Shown here one piece after another: positions 9,121 to 17,144 of a stretch of DNA of 39,173 nt (the stretch's first letter is position 1; each line of letters starts with the position of its first letter). Under the pieces are notes generated by a model that was given only the letters and a program-made list of their open reading frames with translations, made no database searches and was not told where the DNA came from. The translations under genes were made by a program, and so were the position numbers. Origin of the DNA: an uncultured Collinsella sp. (GTDB lineage Bacteria; Actinomycetota; Coriobacteriia; Coriobacteriales; Coriobacteriaceae). The DNA is taken from positions 1 through 39,173 of the forward strand of contig URMO01000014.1 in NCBI GenBank assembly GCA_900549085.1. Reading direction: 5' to 3'.

Positions 9121-9187
9121 AGTTGCGGTGAAATAGGGATTGAATAGCGGCTTCTACCCGCCAAACAGTCCCTATTTCACCACAACT
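9121..9187. repeat. 67-bp palindrome, AGTTGCGGTGAAATAG family, copy 1
   Basis: Arms 9121-9142 and 9166-9187 start AGTTGCGGTGAAATAGGGA and pair with two or three mismatches. The loop contains TGAAT, AGC and GCCAAAC blocks also found, in reverse orientation, in the copy at 9463-9529. Both copies are exactly 67 bp. It lies 6 bp after rsmB. Confidence 0.8.
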
Positions 9188-9262
9188 CAGGATGTCCTGC
9201 GAGTGGAGATCGCAATAGCGTTAAAGAGTGGGAAAAATAGCCCCGTTTCATACTTGCTGTTA

Positions 9263-9418
9263 TCAAAAGTAGGGCGGATTACGGGGTTAGATTGGTGATG
9301 CCCGACCACAGCAAAAATAGCCTAAATAAAACCGCAGGTAGATGGCTTGTTGAAATTTGCAAAATACCGGAATGGATAGAGGTTGTCAATTCAGCCCCGT
9401 AATCCGGCAAAGTTTTGA
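9263..9418. repeat. About 155-bp palindrome-bounded element with conserved core, copy A
   Basis: A perfect 12-bp inverted repeat, CGGATTACGGGG (9275-9286 with 9395-9406), is extended outward by imperfect TCAAAA-type ends. The interior holds AAAACCGCAGGTAGA, then a TTG..AATTT..AATAC stretch. The same interior occurs at 13447-13486 inside another palindrome whose arms have a different sequence. No open reading frame is evident. It could be a structured RNA, a miniature mobile element or a protein-binding repeat. Confidence 0.75.
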
Positions 9419-9462
9419 AAAGCTACAAACTTAGAATCAGCCCGAAATCCGATCTAAAGAAA

Positions 9463-9529
9463 AGTTGCGGTGAAATAGTTCCCGTTTGGCCGTTGGATGG
9501 GCTGATTCAGGAACTATTTCACCGCAACT
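9463..9529. repeat. 67-bp palindrome, AGTTGCGGTGAAATAG family, copy 2 (inverted)
   Basis: Arms begin AGTTGCGGTGAAATAGTTCC (from 9463) and end in its complement at 9529. On the reverse strand its loop aligns with copy 1 (TGAAT, AGC, GCCAAAC). The inner stem differs (GTTCC/GGAAC here, GGGA/TCCC in copy 1) but stays complementary. It lies 36 bp from the end of the FmdB-type gene and could act as its terminator. Confidence 0.8.
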
Positions 9530-9564
9530 CATAAGGAAACCTGGGTAGCGGGGCTGCTTGGTTT

Positions 9565-9801
9565 CTAGTGGCTATGCGGGCAGTTGGCGCAGCAGCCGCT
9601 GGTGGCGTTGGTGCTGGAGCCGCCGCTTCGCTGGTCGGTGTTGTAGAAACCGCTGCCTTCGAACTTAATGCCGCTGGCCGAGAACGTCTTGGATGCCGGG
9701 GCGCCGCAGCTGGGGCATACGACCTCGGGCGTCTCGGACATGGGGTGCTCAACCTCAAACACGTTGCCGCAGCTCGTGCACTTGTAATCGTAGCGCGCCA
9801 T
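9565..9801 (-). CDS. FmdB-family zinc-ribbon protein
   Basis: A 78-residue protein of the FmdB/CxxC_CXXC_SSSS family. It starts MARYDYKCTSCGNVFEV and has two CxxC pairs (CTSC near residue 9, CPSC near residue 30) that form a zinc ribbon. A Gly/Ser-rich linker leads to a Cys/His-rich end (CCANCPHSH) that may bind a second metal. The family is widespread and poorly characterised; members were first named near formamidase genes. The ribosome site AAGGAAG is well placed before the ATG. It ends with TAG. It lies downstream of the GH13-MalQ gene but is separated from it by a hairpin, so it may be transcribed alone. Confidence 0.85.
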   Translation of the reverse strand: MARYDYKCTSCGNVFEVEHPMSETPEVVCPSCGAPASKTFSASGIKFEGSGFYNTDQRSGGSSTNATSGCCANCPHSH

Positions 9802-9823
9802 AATACTTCCTTTTCAGCACAAA

Positions 9824-9845
9824 GCGGGCAGATCGCTCTGCCCGC
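9824..9845 (-). terminator. Hairpin between the GH13-MalQ gene and the FmdB-type gene
   Basis: A perfect 8-bp stem (GCGGGCAG with CTGCCCGC) closes a 6-base loop. On the minus strand it is followed by a short T-run (TTTGTG). It sits 44 bp past the MalQ stop and is probably an intrinsic terminator or an attenuator. Confidence 0.55.
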
Positions 9846-9889
9846 AAAAATTCAAACAGCTGTAACTGTACCCTATATCGGGGGTTTTA

Positions 9890-10987
9890 TCACGCTTCGC
9901 CCCAGAATCTATGAGTGTTGCGCAGGAGCTTCGCAGTTTTCTCCTCGGCTGCCGCAACGTCGGCCTCGTCAGCCTGCCATGTCCAGTTGCCCGTGGCCAC
10001 GCCCGGTACGTTCATTCGTGCATCGTCGCCAAGCCCCAGCACGTCCTGCAACGGCATCATCACGAGCGGAGCATCGCTTGCCAGGGCATTGCCCATGAGC
10101 TCGCCTGCCAATGCAATGCCGCTCGGCTCGTCGCCGCCCGCAAAGGAGCGCGTGCACCAGCCAGCAAGCGTCGAGGTGTCGTGCGTCGAGGTGTACAGGA
10201 TCTTGCCCGGCGTGGGATGAATTCCGCAGCGAACGTCGTAGTTGCTAAACTCCAGTACGTCCATGCCGGGGAAGCCACAGGTCGAAGCCATCGCACGAAC
10301 ACCAGGCGTCAAATAGCCCAGGTCTTCGGCAATAAAGTTGAGCGGACCCAGCTCGTCGTAGGCCGTTTGGAACAGGTCCTTGCCCGGGCCAGCCAGCCAG
10401 CGACCGTCGGCACAGGCCTTGCCGGCAGCGATGCTAAAGTAGCTGTGGAAACCCAGGAAGTGGTCCAGGCGCACACGGTCGTAGAGCGCGAACGCACGAC
10501 GCAGGCGATCCATCCACCAGCGATAGCCGTTCTTCTTCATGTGATCCCAGCGGAAGGTGGGGTTGCCCCAGGCCTGGCCCTCGGGTGCAAAGTTGTCGGG
10601 CGGCGCGCCCGAAATCTCAATCGCCTTGCCGGTGTCGGACAGCCAGAAGTTTTCGGGCTCGCTCCACGCGTCGGCCGAATCGTCCGAGACATACATCGGG
10701 ATATCGCCGATGACCTCGATGCCCTTCTTGTGTGCATAGTTCATAAGCTCGCACCAGGCCAGGTCAAAGCGATACTGCATGTACGCCTGCAGCTCGGCCT
10801 CGTCATGGAAGCGCTTGTCATCGATCAGTTGCTCGTTGTAGCGCGCGACATCCGCCGGCCAATCGTGGCGCGACAGTCCCTCAAAGTGCTTCTTTACCGC
10901 CATGTAGACGCAGTACTTCTCGAGCCAGTCGGCGTTGCGATGTTTAAACGCCGTGTACAGCGGGTCGGCATCCTCTCCGCCGCTGGC
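9890..10987 (-). pseudogene. malQ: 4-alpha-glucanotransferase (MalQ) portion, cut off by an upstream in-frame TAG
   Basis: This is the C-terminal two-thirds of a MalQ-like GH77 domain, an enzyme that transfers glucan segments between maltodextrins. Visible GH77 landmarks are GDIPMYVSDDSADAW, RLDHFLGFHSYF (nucleophile Asp), IAEDLGYLTPGVR (acid/base Glu region) and THDTSTLAGW. The frame is continuous with the GH13 gene immediately upstream: only the TAG at 10988-10990 separates them, and the MalQ fold starts before that stop. The fragment is therefore unlikely to fold alone. The first ATG after the stop is at 10901-10903, within the domain and without a clear ribosome site. Read through, the two parts would give a protein of about 1,098 residues. 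It could be a recent nonsense mutation, a sequencing error or suppressed in vivo. Confidence 0.8.
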
Positions 10988-13186
10988 CTACCAGGTGACG
11001 AAGTCGGCAGCCAGCTCCTCGTGGCTCTCGGGCAGCAGGTCGATATTGCCTGCAAAGGCCGAGGGGCCGGCGTAGGGGGAGCGGAAGAAGTCCGTCGGGT
11101 TGACGGGCAGGACCTGCCAGTAGCGCATGCCCATGGCGGCCAGGTGGTCGATAAAACGACGCGTGGGCGCACCGATTGTGCCGGGCTTGCCGTCATCGGT
11201 CGGCACCGAGGTAATGTGGCACACGACGCCTGCGCCATGGTCGAGCGGCTCCTGCAGGCGCTTCTCGGCATGGTGATAGATGATCGAAGAGCCCAACGGG
11301 TACAGGTCGAGCGTAACCGTGCGGTTGTGGATCTCGCATTCGTGGCCGCTGATCACGTCGCTTGCACATTCACCGAGCGCTGGAATCGTCACGCAGTGCG
11401 AATTGCGCAGACTGCGGTTGATGATAACCGTTGCGGCTTCACCATCTTTGCCCGTGCGGGTGTAGGCGAGTACCTCGTCGTTGAGCGCGAAGGCCTTGAT
11501 TTCGCCGTCAACCATAAACGGTAGAGCACGGCGCACGGCCGAGGCGTTTTTAAGGATGGCGAGTGTATCGAAGTCGTGCAATTGGTCCTTGGTCGGCAGG
11601 GTGCGGCGGTTGCCCGGATCGGTGAGGCCCTCCAGGCCGTACTCATCGCCATAATAGATCGAGGGCACGCCCGGGAAGGTCATCTGCATGAGCGTCGCCA
11701 GCCAAAAGCGGCTCTTGGCCAGGCCCATGGAGTTCTCGTCCAGGCGCCACTTGCTGCGCTCGCTCTCGGGCAGCTGCGACTCGTCGGGACCACCGCCGAG
11801 CACCGAGATAATGCGCGGACGATCGTGGCTCGAAAGCAGATTGAGCGCGCAGGACAATGCCTCACGCGGGTAGTTCTCGCGGAGGGTCTCGATGTCCTCG
11901 GCAGCCTGATAGGCGTTCTTGTAGCCCATCAAAAAGCCGATGACCATGTCGCGGAAGGGGTAATCCATAGCAGAGTCAAGCTCGGAGCCCTGCAGATAGC
12001 GGCGCAGATGGCCATAGCTGATCTTGTTGGAGGCGTCTTCCCAAACTTCGCCGAGCAGCAGCGCGTCGGGCTTCTCGGCGAGCACGGCCTTTTTGATCTC
12101 AGCCAGGAAGTCATCGGAAAGTTCATCTGCCACATCGAGTCGCCAGCCGTGGGCACCGGCGCGCAGCCATTTGCGAATCACGCCGTCCTTGCCCAGGAGC
12201 CGCTCGCGCACCAGTTCGGAGCTCTCATTGATGGCGGGCATGTTGCCCACGCCCCACCAGCAGTCATACGAACCGTCCTCATGGAAGTAAAACGCATCGC
12301 GCCACGGCGAGTCCTTGCTCTGCCAAGCACCGACGCCGGGATAATTGCCGTAGCGGTTAAAGTAGATCGAGTCGTCGCCCGTATGGTTGAAGACGCCATC
12401 CAGGATGATGGAAATGCCGAGCTTCTCGGCCGCCTCGCACAGCTCCGTAAAGTCCTGCTCGGTGCCCAGAATCGGGTCGATCTTGGTGTAATCAGCCGTG
12501 TCGTAGCGGTGGTTGCTCGCGGCCTCAAAGATCGGGTTGAGGTAGATGGCCGTAAAGCCTAGCTCGGCAATGCGGGGCAGGTCATTTTGGATACCCTTGA
12601 GCGAGCCGCCGTAAAAATCCCAGGTCTTGATGGAGCCGTCTTCGGCACGCTCGTACTCGGGCGGTTCGTTCCAGTCCTCGACCATGCGGCGCTGGATTCC
12701 GTTGCGCGGTTTTTCGACCTCGGCCAGCGTGCGCTCGCGCCAGTTTTCGTCGCGGGCATAGCGATCGGGGAAGATCTGGTAGACCATGCCGCGCTCGTAC
12801 CACTCGGGACGCACTTCGCGGTGCTTGTAAACGGTAATCTGGAACGACGGGACCTCGGCGTAGTCGTAGGTTACGCCCTCGCCACCGGTGCGACCCTGCG
12901 GTGCGCCCAAACGGACCTCGGGCTGGCCCTCGATATTGCAGATAAAGCTGTACCAGATAAGACAGGGCTCAGTGCACTCAAGCTCTACGGTAAATATGCC
13001 GTCGCCCTCGTGCGTCATGGGATACAGAGACTCACCGATCTCATCGATCCAGGTGCGCAGGGTGAGCGTCGCCTGGTTGGGGTCGGCATCCTCCAAAATC
13101 ACCGATAGCGAAACGGAAGTTCCAGTGGTCACAGCGCCAAACGGAGTACGAAACTGCGGCAGACGGCTGTTGTGAATCAATCTCAT
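10988..13186 (-). CDS. GH13 alpha-amylase/debranching enzyme, N-terminal part of a GH13-MalQ fusion
   Basis: Alpha-glucan hydrolase of 732 residues. An N-terminal beta-sandwich domain (about residues 1-125, neopullulanase or CBM34-like) precedes a GH13 barrel that starts near MVYQIFPDRYARD. The catalytic residues are visible: nucleophile Asp in GWRLDVADE near residue 349, acid/base Glu in LLGEVWED near 378 and the HD pair in LSSHDRPRI near 454. After the GH13 C-terminal sheet (to about residue 640) a MalQ domain begins (VVCHITSVPTDDG, YWQVLPVNPTDFFRSPY). It is then cut by TAG at 10988-10990, and homology resumes in the same frame beyond it. GH13-MalQ fusions are known in gut bacteria as bifunctional debranching enzymes. 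The GH13 part is complete and could work alone. Candidate LacI-type operators lie upstream. Confidence 0.88.
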   Translation of the reverse strand: MRLIHNSRLPQFRTPFGAVTTGTSVSLSVILEDADPNQATLTLRTWIDEIGESLYPMTHEGDGIFTVELECTEPCLIWYSFICNIEGQPEVRLGAPQGRTGGEGVTYDYAEVPSFQITVYKHREVRPEWYERGMVYQIFPDRYARDENWRERTLAEVEKPRNGIQRRMVEDWNEPPEYERAEDGSIKTWDFYGGSLKGIQNDLPRIAELGFTAIYLNPIFEAASNHRYDTADYTKIDPILGTEQDFTELCEAAEKLGISIILDGVFNHTGDDSIYFNRYGNYPGVGAWQSKDSPWRDAFYFHEDGSYDCWWGVGNMPAINESSELVRERLLGKDGVIRKWLRAGAHGWRLDVADELSDDFLAEIKKAVLAEKPDALLLGEVWEDASNKISYGHLRRYLQGSELDSAMDYPFRDMVIGFLMGYKNAYQAAEDIETLRENYPREALSCALNLLSSHDRPRIISVLGGGPDESQLPESERSKWRLDENSMGLAKSRFWLATLMQMTFPGVPSIYYGDEYGLEGLTDPGNRRTLPTKDQLHDFDTLAILKNASAVRRALPFMVDGEIKAFALNDEVLAYTRTGKDGEAATVIINRSLRNSHCVTIPALGECASDVISGHECEIHNRTVTLDLYPLGSSIIYHHAEKRLQEPLDHGAGVVCHITSVPTDDGKPGTIGAPTRRFIDHLAAMGMRYWQVLPVNPTDFFRSPYAGPSAFAGNIDLLPESHEELAADFVTW

Positions 13187-13255
13187 AATACGGTCCAGTT
13201 CAATAGAATCACGGCCTGCGGGCCATGCGCTTTACGCACAGGATATAAGTATATC

Positions 13256-13327
13256 TGTTGTACACAGGCTGTATAAACAACATCCGTTTACCATCGGCGA
13301 ACGGTTGTCCTAGAAAATCGTTTTACC
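13256..13327 (-). promoter_or_regulatory. Candidate operators upstream of the GH13-MalQ gene
   Basis: Two copies of a GATGGTAAAACG-like motif lie on the minus strand (around 13283-13295, GATGGTAAACGG, and 13313-13329, GATGGTAAAACGATTTTC). Next to them is a 27-bp dyad with TGTTGT/ACAACA ends (13256-13282). The same motif recurs upstream of glgB and the HAD gene. The central CG and half-site form are typical of LacI-family operators, here presumably sensing maltose or glycogen breakdown. The regulator gene is not in the window. Confidence 0.5.
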
Positions 13328-13393
13328 ATCCAAATTATCGCGATATTCGAAAAAGCCTATACCGATACTATTTGTAGCCAAACAAAAGTACAT

Positions 13394-13525
13394 CGGTTTA
13401 CTACGACGAATTGAATGATCTCATCCACGGTCAATTTGGTGATATTAAAACCGCAGGTAGAAGCGTTGCCAATTTCATAGAATACTCTCCGTGGTCGGCC
13501 AGAGCTATTTTGTCGTAGTAAACCG
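13394..13525. repeat. About 130-bp palindrome-bounded element with conserved core, copy B
   Basis: A perfect 14-bp inverted repeat, CGGTTTACTACGAC (13394-13407 with 13512-13525), encloses an inner 6-bp stem (CCACGG 13425-13430 with CCGTGG 13489-13494). It also holds the core AAAACCGCAGGTAGA (13447-13461) shared with copy A. Both copies carry CAAAAGTA just outside the left arm and CGG.TTAC at its start, but the rest of the arm differs. It sits between the glgA terminator and the GH13 promoter region. Confidence 0.75.
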
Positions 13526-13556
13526 GCTCGCTTTTTAATACAGAAGTTCAACCAAG

Positions 13557-13587
13557 AAGAGGGCGCCTAGTTGGGGCGCCCTCTTTT
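13557..13587 (-). terminator. Terminator after glgA
   Basis: An 11-bp stem (AAGAGGGCGCC with GGCGCCCTCTT) closes a 7-base loop. The T-run is short on the minus strand (CTTCTT) and clear on the plus strand. It lies about 30 bp past the glgA stop and probably ends the glg operon. Confidence 0.75.
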
Positions 13588-13615
13588 GCGTTGGATTAAG
13601 TTTTAATCGTCCAGA

Positions 13616-15922
13616 CTAGTGACGCTTGCGGGTGGCCGTTGCCTTGCGGACGGAGGTCTTCTTGGTCGGAGCCTTTTCCTCGGCCGGAGTGGCGGGGGAG
13701 ATCGGGACCTCCTTGGCGGGTTCGGTCTTTGCCGTAGCCTTGGGAGCGGTCTTGACCTCGGCGACCTTCGGCGCCGGCTCGGCCTTTACCGCGGGCTTGT
13801 CCTCGTCCTTAGCCTCTGTCTTGGGAGCTGCAGCCTTGGTCGTGGCCTTTTTGGTCGTCGTCGTAGCGCGCTTGCGCGTGGTGGTCTTGGCGGCCGGCTT
13901 TGCCTCGACAGCTGCCTTGGCCTTGGGCTCGGAGGGCGCCTCCTCGACCTTGTCGGCGGGCTTTGCAGCAGCCTTCGGGGTCGTCTTCGCCGCGGCCTTC
14001 GTCGTGGCAGCCTTGGTCGTCGTCGACTTCGTAGCCGTGGCCTTCTTGGCGGTCGTGGTCTTGGTCGCGGACGTCTTCTTGGCAGCGGTCTTGGCCGGAG
14101 CCTTTGCCGCGGGCTCGGCCTTTACCTCAGGAGCGACCTCGGCCTCGGCAGCTTTCTTGGCAGCGGTGGTCGTACGCTTGCGCGTAGTCGATGCCTTGGC
14201 AGTAGTTGCCTTAGCGGCGCTAGTCTTGCTAGCAGCGGCCTTCGTGGTCGTGGCCTTCTTAGCCGTCGTCTTGCGCGCCGTCGTCTTCTTGGCGGCAGGC
14301 TTCGCGGCGGGCTTAACTTCGGCCTTGGCCGCCGGCATCTCCTCGGCCTTGGGCTCCTCAACAGCAGCGGGCTTCTTGCCGGTCGCCGCAGGCTCGGCCT
14401 CAGCGGCAGCGGGCTCATCGACAACCGCAGCAGCCTCCACAGCCGCCGGGCGCTCAATCTCCGGGTGCATAAAGAAGTACAGGTCCAGATACTTGTCGGC
14501 CGAGCGCGTCCAGCTAAAGTCCTGGCTCATGGCCTGCGTGACCAGTTGGTTCCAAGCGTCACGGTTATCCCAGAACAGGCGCGCCGCGCGGAAGACCGCG
14601 TCGCCCATCTCGTCGCCGTTAAAGTTGGTAAACGAGAAGCCCGTTCCCTCGCCGGTAAACTCGTTATACGGGATCACGGTGTCCTTCAGGCCACCGGTCT
14701 CGCGTACGATAGGCAGGGTGCCGTAGCGCATGGCGATGATCTGCGACAGGCCGCAGGGCTCAAACTTCGAAGGCATCAGGAACATGTCGGCCGCGGCGTA
14801 CATGCGCTGCGACAGCGCCGGGTCAAACTCGATGCGTGCGGCCATGGTGCCGGGGTACTTGTCCTGGAAGTAGCGCAGGCCGTCCTCGTAGTCGCGGTCG
14901 CCGGTGCCCAGCACCGCCACCTGAACGCCGCCGGCCAGGATGCGGTCGAGCGCGTACATGACCAGGTCCATGCCCTTCTGGCGCGTCAGACGCGTGACCA
15001 TCACCATAAGCGGACGGTCGTCGCGAACCTCGAGGCCCAGCTCCTCCTGCAGCTTGGCCTTGCACACGGCCTTGCCGGAACGGTCGTCAACCGTGTAGTT
15101 GGCGGCAATGCGCTTGTCGGTCGCCGGGTCAAAGCCCGCAACGTCAATGCCGTTGAGGATGCCCTGCAGCGCGTAGGAGCGCTCGCGCAGCACACCGTCC
15201 AGGCCCTCGCCAAACTCGGGCGTCTGGATCTCGTTGGCATAGGTGGGGCTCACCGTGGTGATGGCATCGGCATAGTGCAGCGCGCCCAGCATGTAGTTGA
15301 TGCTGCAGGCGTCGCAGCGCAACTGCGTAGCGGCCGCGGGAATATGCGCCACACCCAGGATGTCCTCCATCACGGTGTCGCTAAACTGCCCCTGGAACGC
15401 CACGTTGTGGATCGAGAACACGGTCTTGACGCGCTCGTAGAGCGGCAGACCCTGGTAGAACTCGCGCAGGAACACGGGCGCCAGTGCCGTCTGCCAGTCG
15501 TTGCAGTGCAGGATGTCGCACTCAAAGCCGGCCGGCAGGTGCTGCAGGCTCTCGGTGATGGCTTTGGAGAAGAACGCAAAACGCTCGCCGTCGTCAAAGA
15601 AGCCGTACGGATAGTCGCGCGCAAAGTAGCGTTCGTTGTCCACGAACATATAGGTGACGCCGTCGCGCTCGAGCTTCTCCAGCCCGCAGTATTCATTGCG
15701 CCAGCCCAGGCTCACGTAAAAGTCGGCAAAGTGCTCCATTTGCGCCTTGTACTCGTCCTTGATGGTGGCGTACTTGGGCACCATCACGATGACCTCGGCG
15801 CCGGCACGCACGAGTGCCGCAGGCAGCGAGCCCGCCACGTCGCCCAGGCCACCGGTCTTAACAAACGGTGCGCACTCGGCCGAGGCAAACACGATCTGCA
15901 TCTTTTTGCTGGAATCTGCCAT
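13616..15922 (-). CDS. glgA: Glycogen synthase with a histone-H1-like C-terminal tail
   Basis: GT5 glycogen synthase that transfers glucose from ADP-glucose to the growing alpha-1,4-glucan. The catalytic part covers residues 1 to about 488: K22TGGLGDV binds ADP-glucose, and KFEPCGLSQIIAMRYGT holds the conserved Glu of the C-terminal Rossmann domain. Bacterial GlgA usually ends near residue 480. Here about 280 more residues follow, made almost only of Ala, Lys, Thr, Pro and Glu with repeated KKATTTKAA- and TTARKTTAKK-like units. They resemble histone H1, AlgP and mycobacterial HupB tails. The start at 15922 is preferred over the ATG at 15934 because GGGAGA lies 6 bases upstream. The gene ends with TAG, followed by a terminator. 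The tail is in frame and looks genuine. Confidence 0.93.
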   Translation of the reverse strand: MADSSKKMQIVFASAECAPFVKTGGLGDVAGSLPAALVRAGAEVIVMVPKYATIKDEYKAQMEHFADFYVSLGWRNEYCGLEKLERDGVTYMFVDNERYFARDYPYGFFDDGERFAFFSKAITESLQHLPAGFECDILHCNDWQTALAPVFLREFYQGLPLYERVKTVFSIHNVAFQGQFSDTVMEDILGVAHIPAAATQLRCDACSINYMLGALHYADAITTVSPTYANEIQTPEFGEGLDGVLRERSYALQGILNGIDVAGFDPATDKRIAANYTVDDRSGKAVCKAKLQEELGLEVRDDRPLMVMVTRLTRQKGMDLVMYALDRILAGGVQVAVLGTGDRDYEDGLRYFQDKYPGTMAARIEFDPALSQRMYAAADMFLMPSKFEPCGLSQIIAMRYGTLPIVRETGGLKDTVIPYNEFTGEGTGFSFTNFNGDEMGDAVFRAARLFWDNRDAWNQLVTQAMSQDFSWTRSADKYLDLYFFMHPEIERPAAVEAAAVVDEPAAAEAEPAATGKKPAAVEEPKAEEMPAAKAEVKPAAKPAAKKTTARKTTAKKATTTKAAASKTSAAKATTAKASTTRKRTTTAAKKAAEAEVAPEVKAEPAAKAPAKTAAKKTSATKTTTAKKATATKSTTTKAATTKAAAKTTPKAAAKPADKVEEAPSEPKAKAAVEAKPAAKTTTRKRATTTTKKATTKAAAPKTEAKDEDKPAVKAEPAPKVAEVKTAPKATAKTEPAKEVPISPATPAEEKAPTKKTSVRKATATRKRH

Positions 15923-15946
15923 ATTGTCTCCCATGTTGTTATTCGA

Positions 15947-15980
15947 GAATAGCCGCCAGGCGCGAACCGGGCGGCTATTC
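15947..15980 (-). other. Hairpin in the glgD-glgA gap
   Basis: A perfect 11-bp stem (GAATAGCCGCC with GGCGGCTATTC) closes a 12-base loop between the glgD stop and the glgA start. There is no strong T-run on the minus strand, so it may be an mRNA-processing or partial-termination site that sets glgA expression rather than a full terminator. Confidence 0.5.
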
Positions 15981-16012
15981 TACATGTTACGAGCGATGTT
16001 GCGGTGCCAACT

Positions 16013-17140
16013 TTAACGTACGATGGTGGTGTCGGAAGTTAACGGAGCCTTGCCCAGCACCAGGATGTTCTCGGGCGTGCCGCGAAGCTCGGTGTTGGTG
16101 GGAACCACGTTGTTCTTGTCCAGAATGGCATTCTCGACGCGTGCGCCGCTCTTGATGATGCAGCTCTGGTTGATGATCGAGTTGGTCACCGAGGCGCCCT
16201 CCTCGACCACGACGCCGCGCGACAGGATCGAGTTGCGCACGGTGCCCTTGATGATGCAGCCGGCCGAGATGATCGAGTTGCACGCGTGGCTGCCGGTCGC
16301 ATAGCGCGAAGGCGGCACGTCGTGAGCCTTGGTCAGGATCGGGCGCTCGGGATCGAAGAGCTGGTCGGCCACGGTCTGGTCGAGCAGGTCCATGCTGCGG
16401 CGATACAGCGACTTCTCGCTAAACACGCCCACGACCTCGCCCTTGTACTCGTAGCTGCACACGTCGATGTTGCCAAAGTCGCCCTGGAGTGCCTCGAGCA
16501 GGTCCAGATAGTCGGCGGCCTGGTAGTGGTCGATGATCTCGAGCAGTGTCTCACGGTTGACGATGCAGCAGTCCATAGAGGCGTTGTCGCCGTACACGAC
16601 GCCGGCGCTCACGCCCGTCAGGCGGCCGTTCTCGTTAATCTCGAGCTTGGTCTCGTCATCGACGTTGCGCGTGGCCTTGCAGTACACCACGGTCATCTGG
16701 GCACCGGAGTTCTCGTGCGCGTCGATGATGGTGTTGAGGTCCATATTAAAGATAATGTTGGTGCCCATCATCACAACATAGGGCTTGTCCGAGCGCTGGA
16801 ACAGTGTCTTGTTGGAGATGATATCGCGCAGCAAGAAGCGCATGCCGCCCTTGGTGGTGCCATACGCGTTGCCGGGCACCATGAACAGGCCGCCCTTCTT
16901 GCGGTCCAGGCCCCAGTCCTTACCCGAGCCCACGTGGTCGATCAGCGAGCGGTAGTTGCCCGGCATGACGACGCCGACGGTCTTAATGCCGGCATTCATC
17001 ATGTTGGACAGCGGGAAGTCGATCAGGCGGTAGCGGCCCAAAAACGGAACGGACGCGATGGGGCGGTCCTTGAGCAGCACGCTGCCGTAGGTCGAAGAGT
17101 AGTTAGCGGTGATATAACCGATGGCCTTGCGATTGATCAT
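16013..17140 (-). CDS. glgD: Glucose-1-phosphate adenylyltransferase, GlgD subunit
   Basis: Regulatory or non-catalytic partner of GlgC in the ADP-glucose pyrophosphorylase heterotetramer, best known in Firmicutes. The 375-residue product starts MINRKAIGYITANYSS, a typical GlgD opening that lacks the GGxGxRL nucleotide-binding signature present in GlgC. A nucleotidyltransferase-like domain is followed by C-terminal left-handed beta-helix repeats (HACNSIISAGCIIKGTV and onward). The start at 17140 follows AAGGGGG, and the glgC stop is only 4 bp upstream, so translation is coupled. A longer in-frame start at 17179 overlaps glgC. It is listed as GlgD rather than a second GlgC because of the missing signature. 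Confidence 0.92.
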   Translation of the reverse strand: MINRKAIGYITANYSSTYGSVLLKDRPIASVPFLGRYRLIDFPLSNMMNAGIKTVGVVMPGNYRSLIDHVGSGKDWGLDRKKGGLFMVPGNAYGTTKGGMRFLLRDIISNKTLFQRSDKPYVVMMGTNIIFNMDLNTIIDAHENSGAQMTVVYCKATRNVDDETKLEINENGRLTGVSAGVVYGDNASMDCCIVNRETLLEIIDHYQAADYLDLLEALQGDFGNIDVCSYEYKGEVVGVFSEKSLYRRSMDLLDQTVADQLFDPERPILTKAHDVPPSRYATGSHACNSIISAGCIIKGTVRNSILSRGVVVEEGASVTNSIINQSCIIKSGARVENAILDKNNVVPTNTELRGTPENILVLGKAPLTSDTTIVR

Positions 17141-17144
17141 CGGA

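Noticed and set aside
9115..13525. CRISPR array from the repeated palindromes
   Set aside because: Copies are few, inverted, irregularly spaced and of different families. There are no regular spacers and no cas genes.
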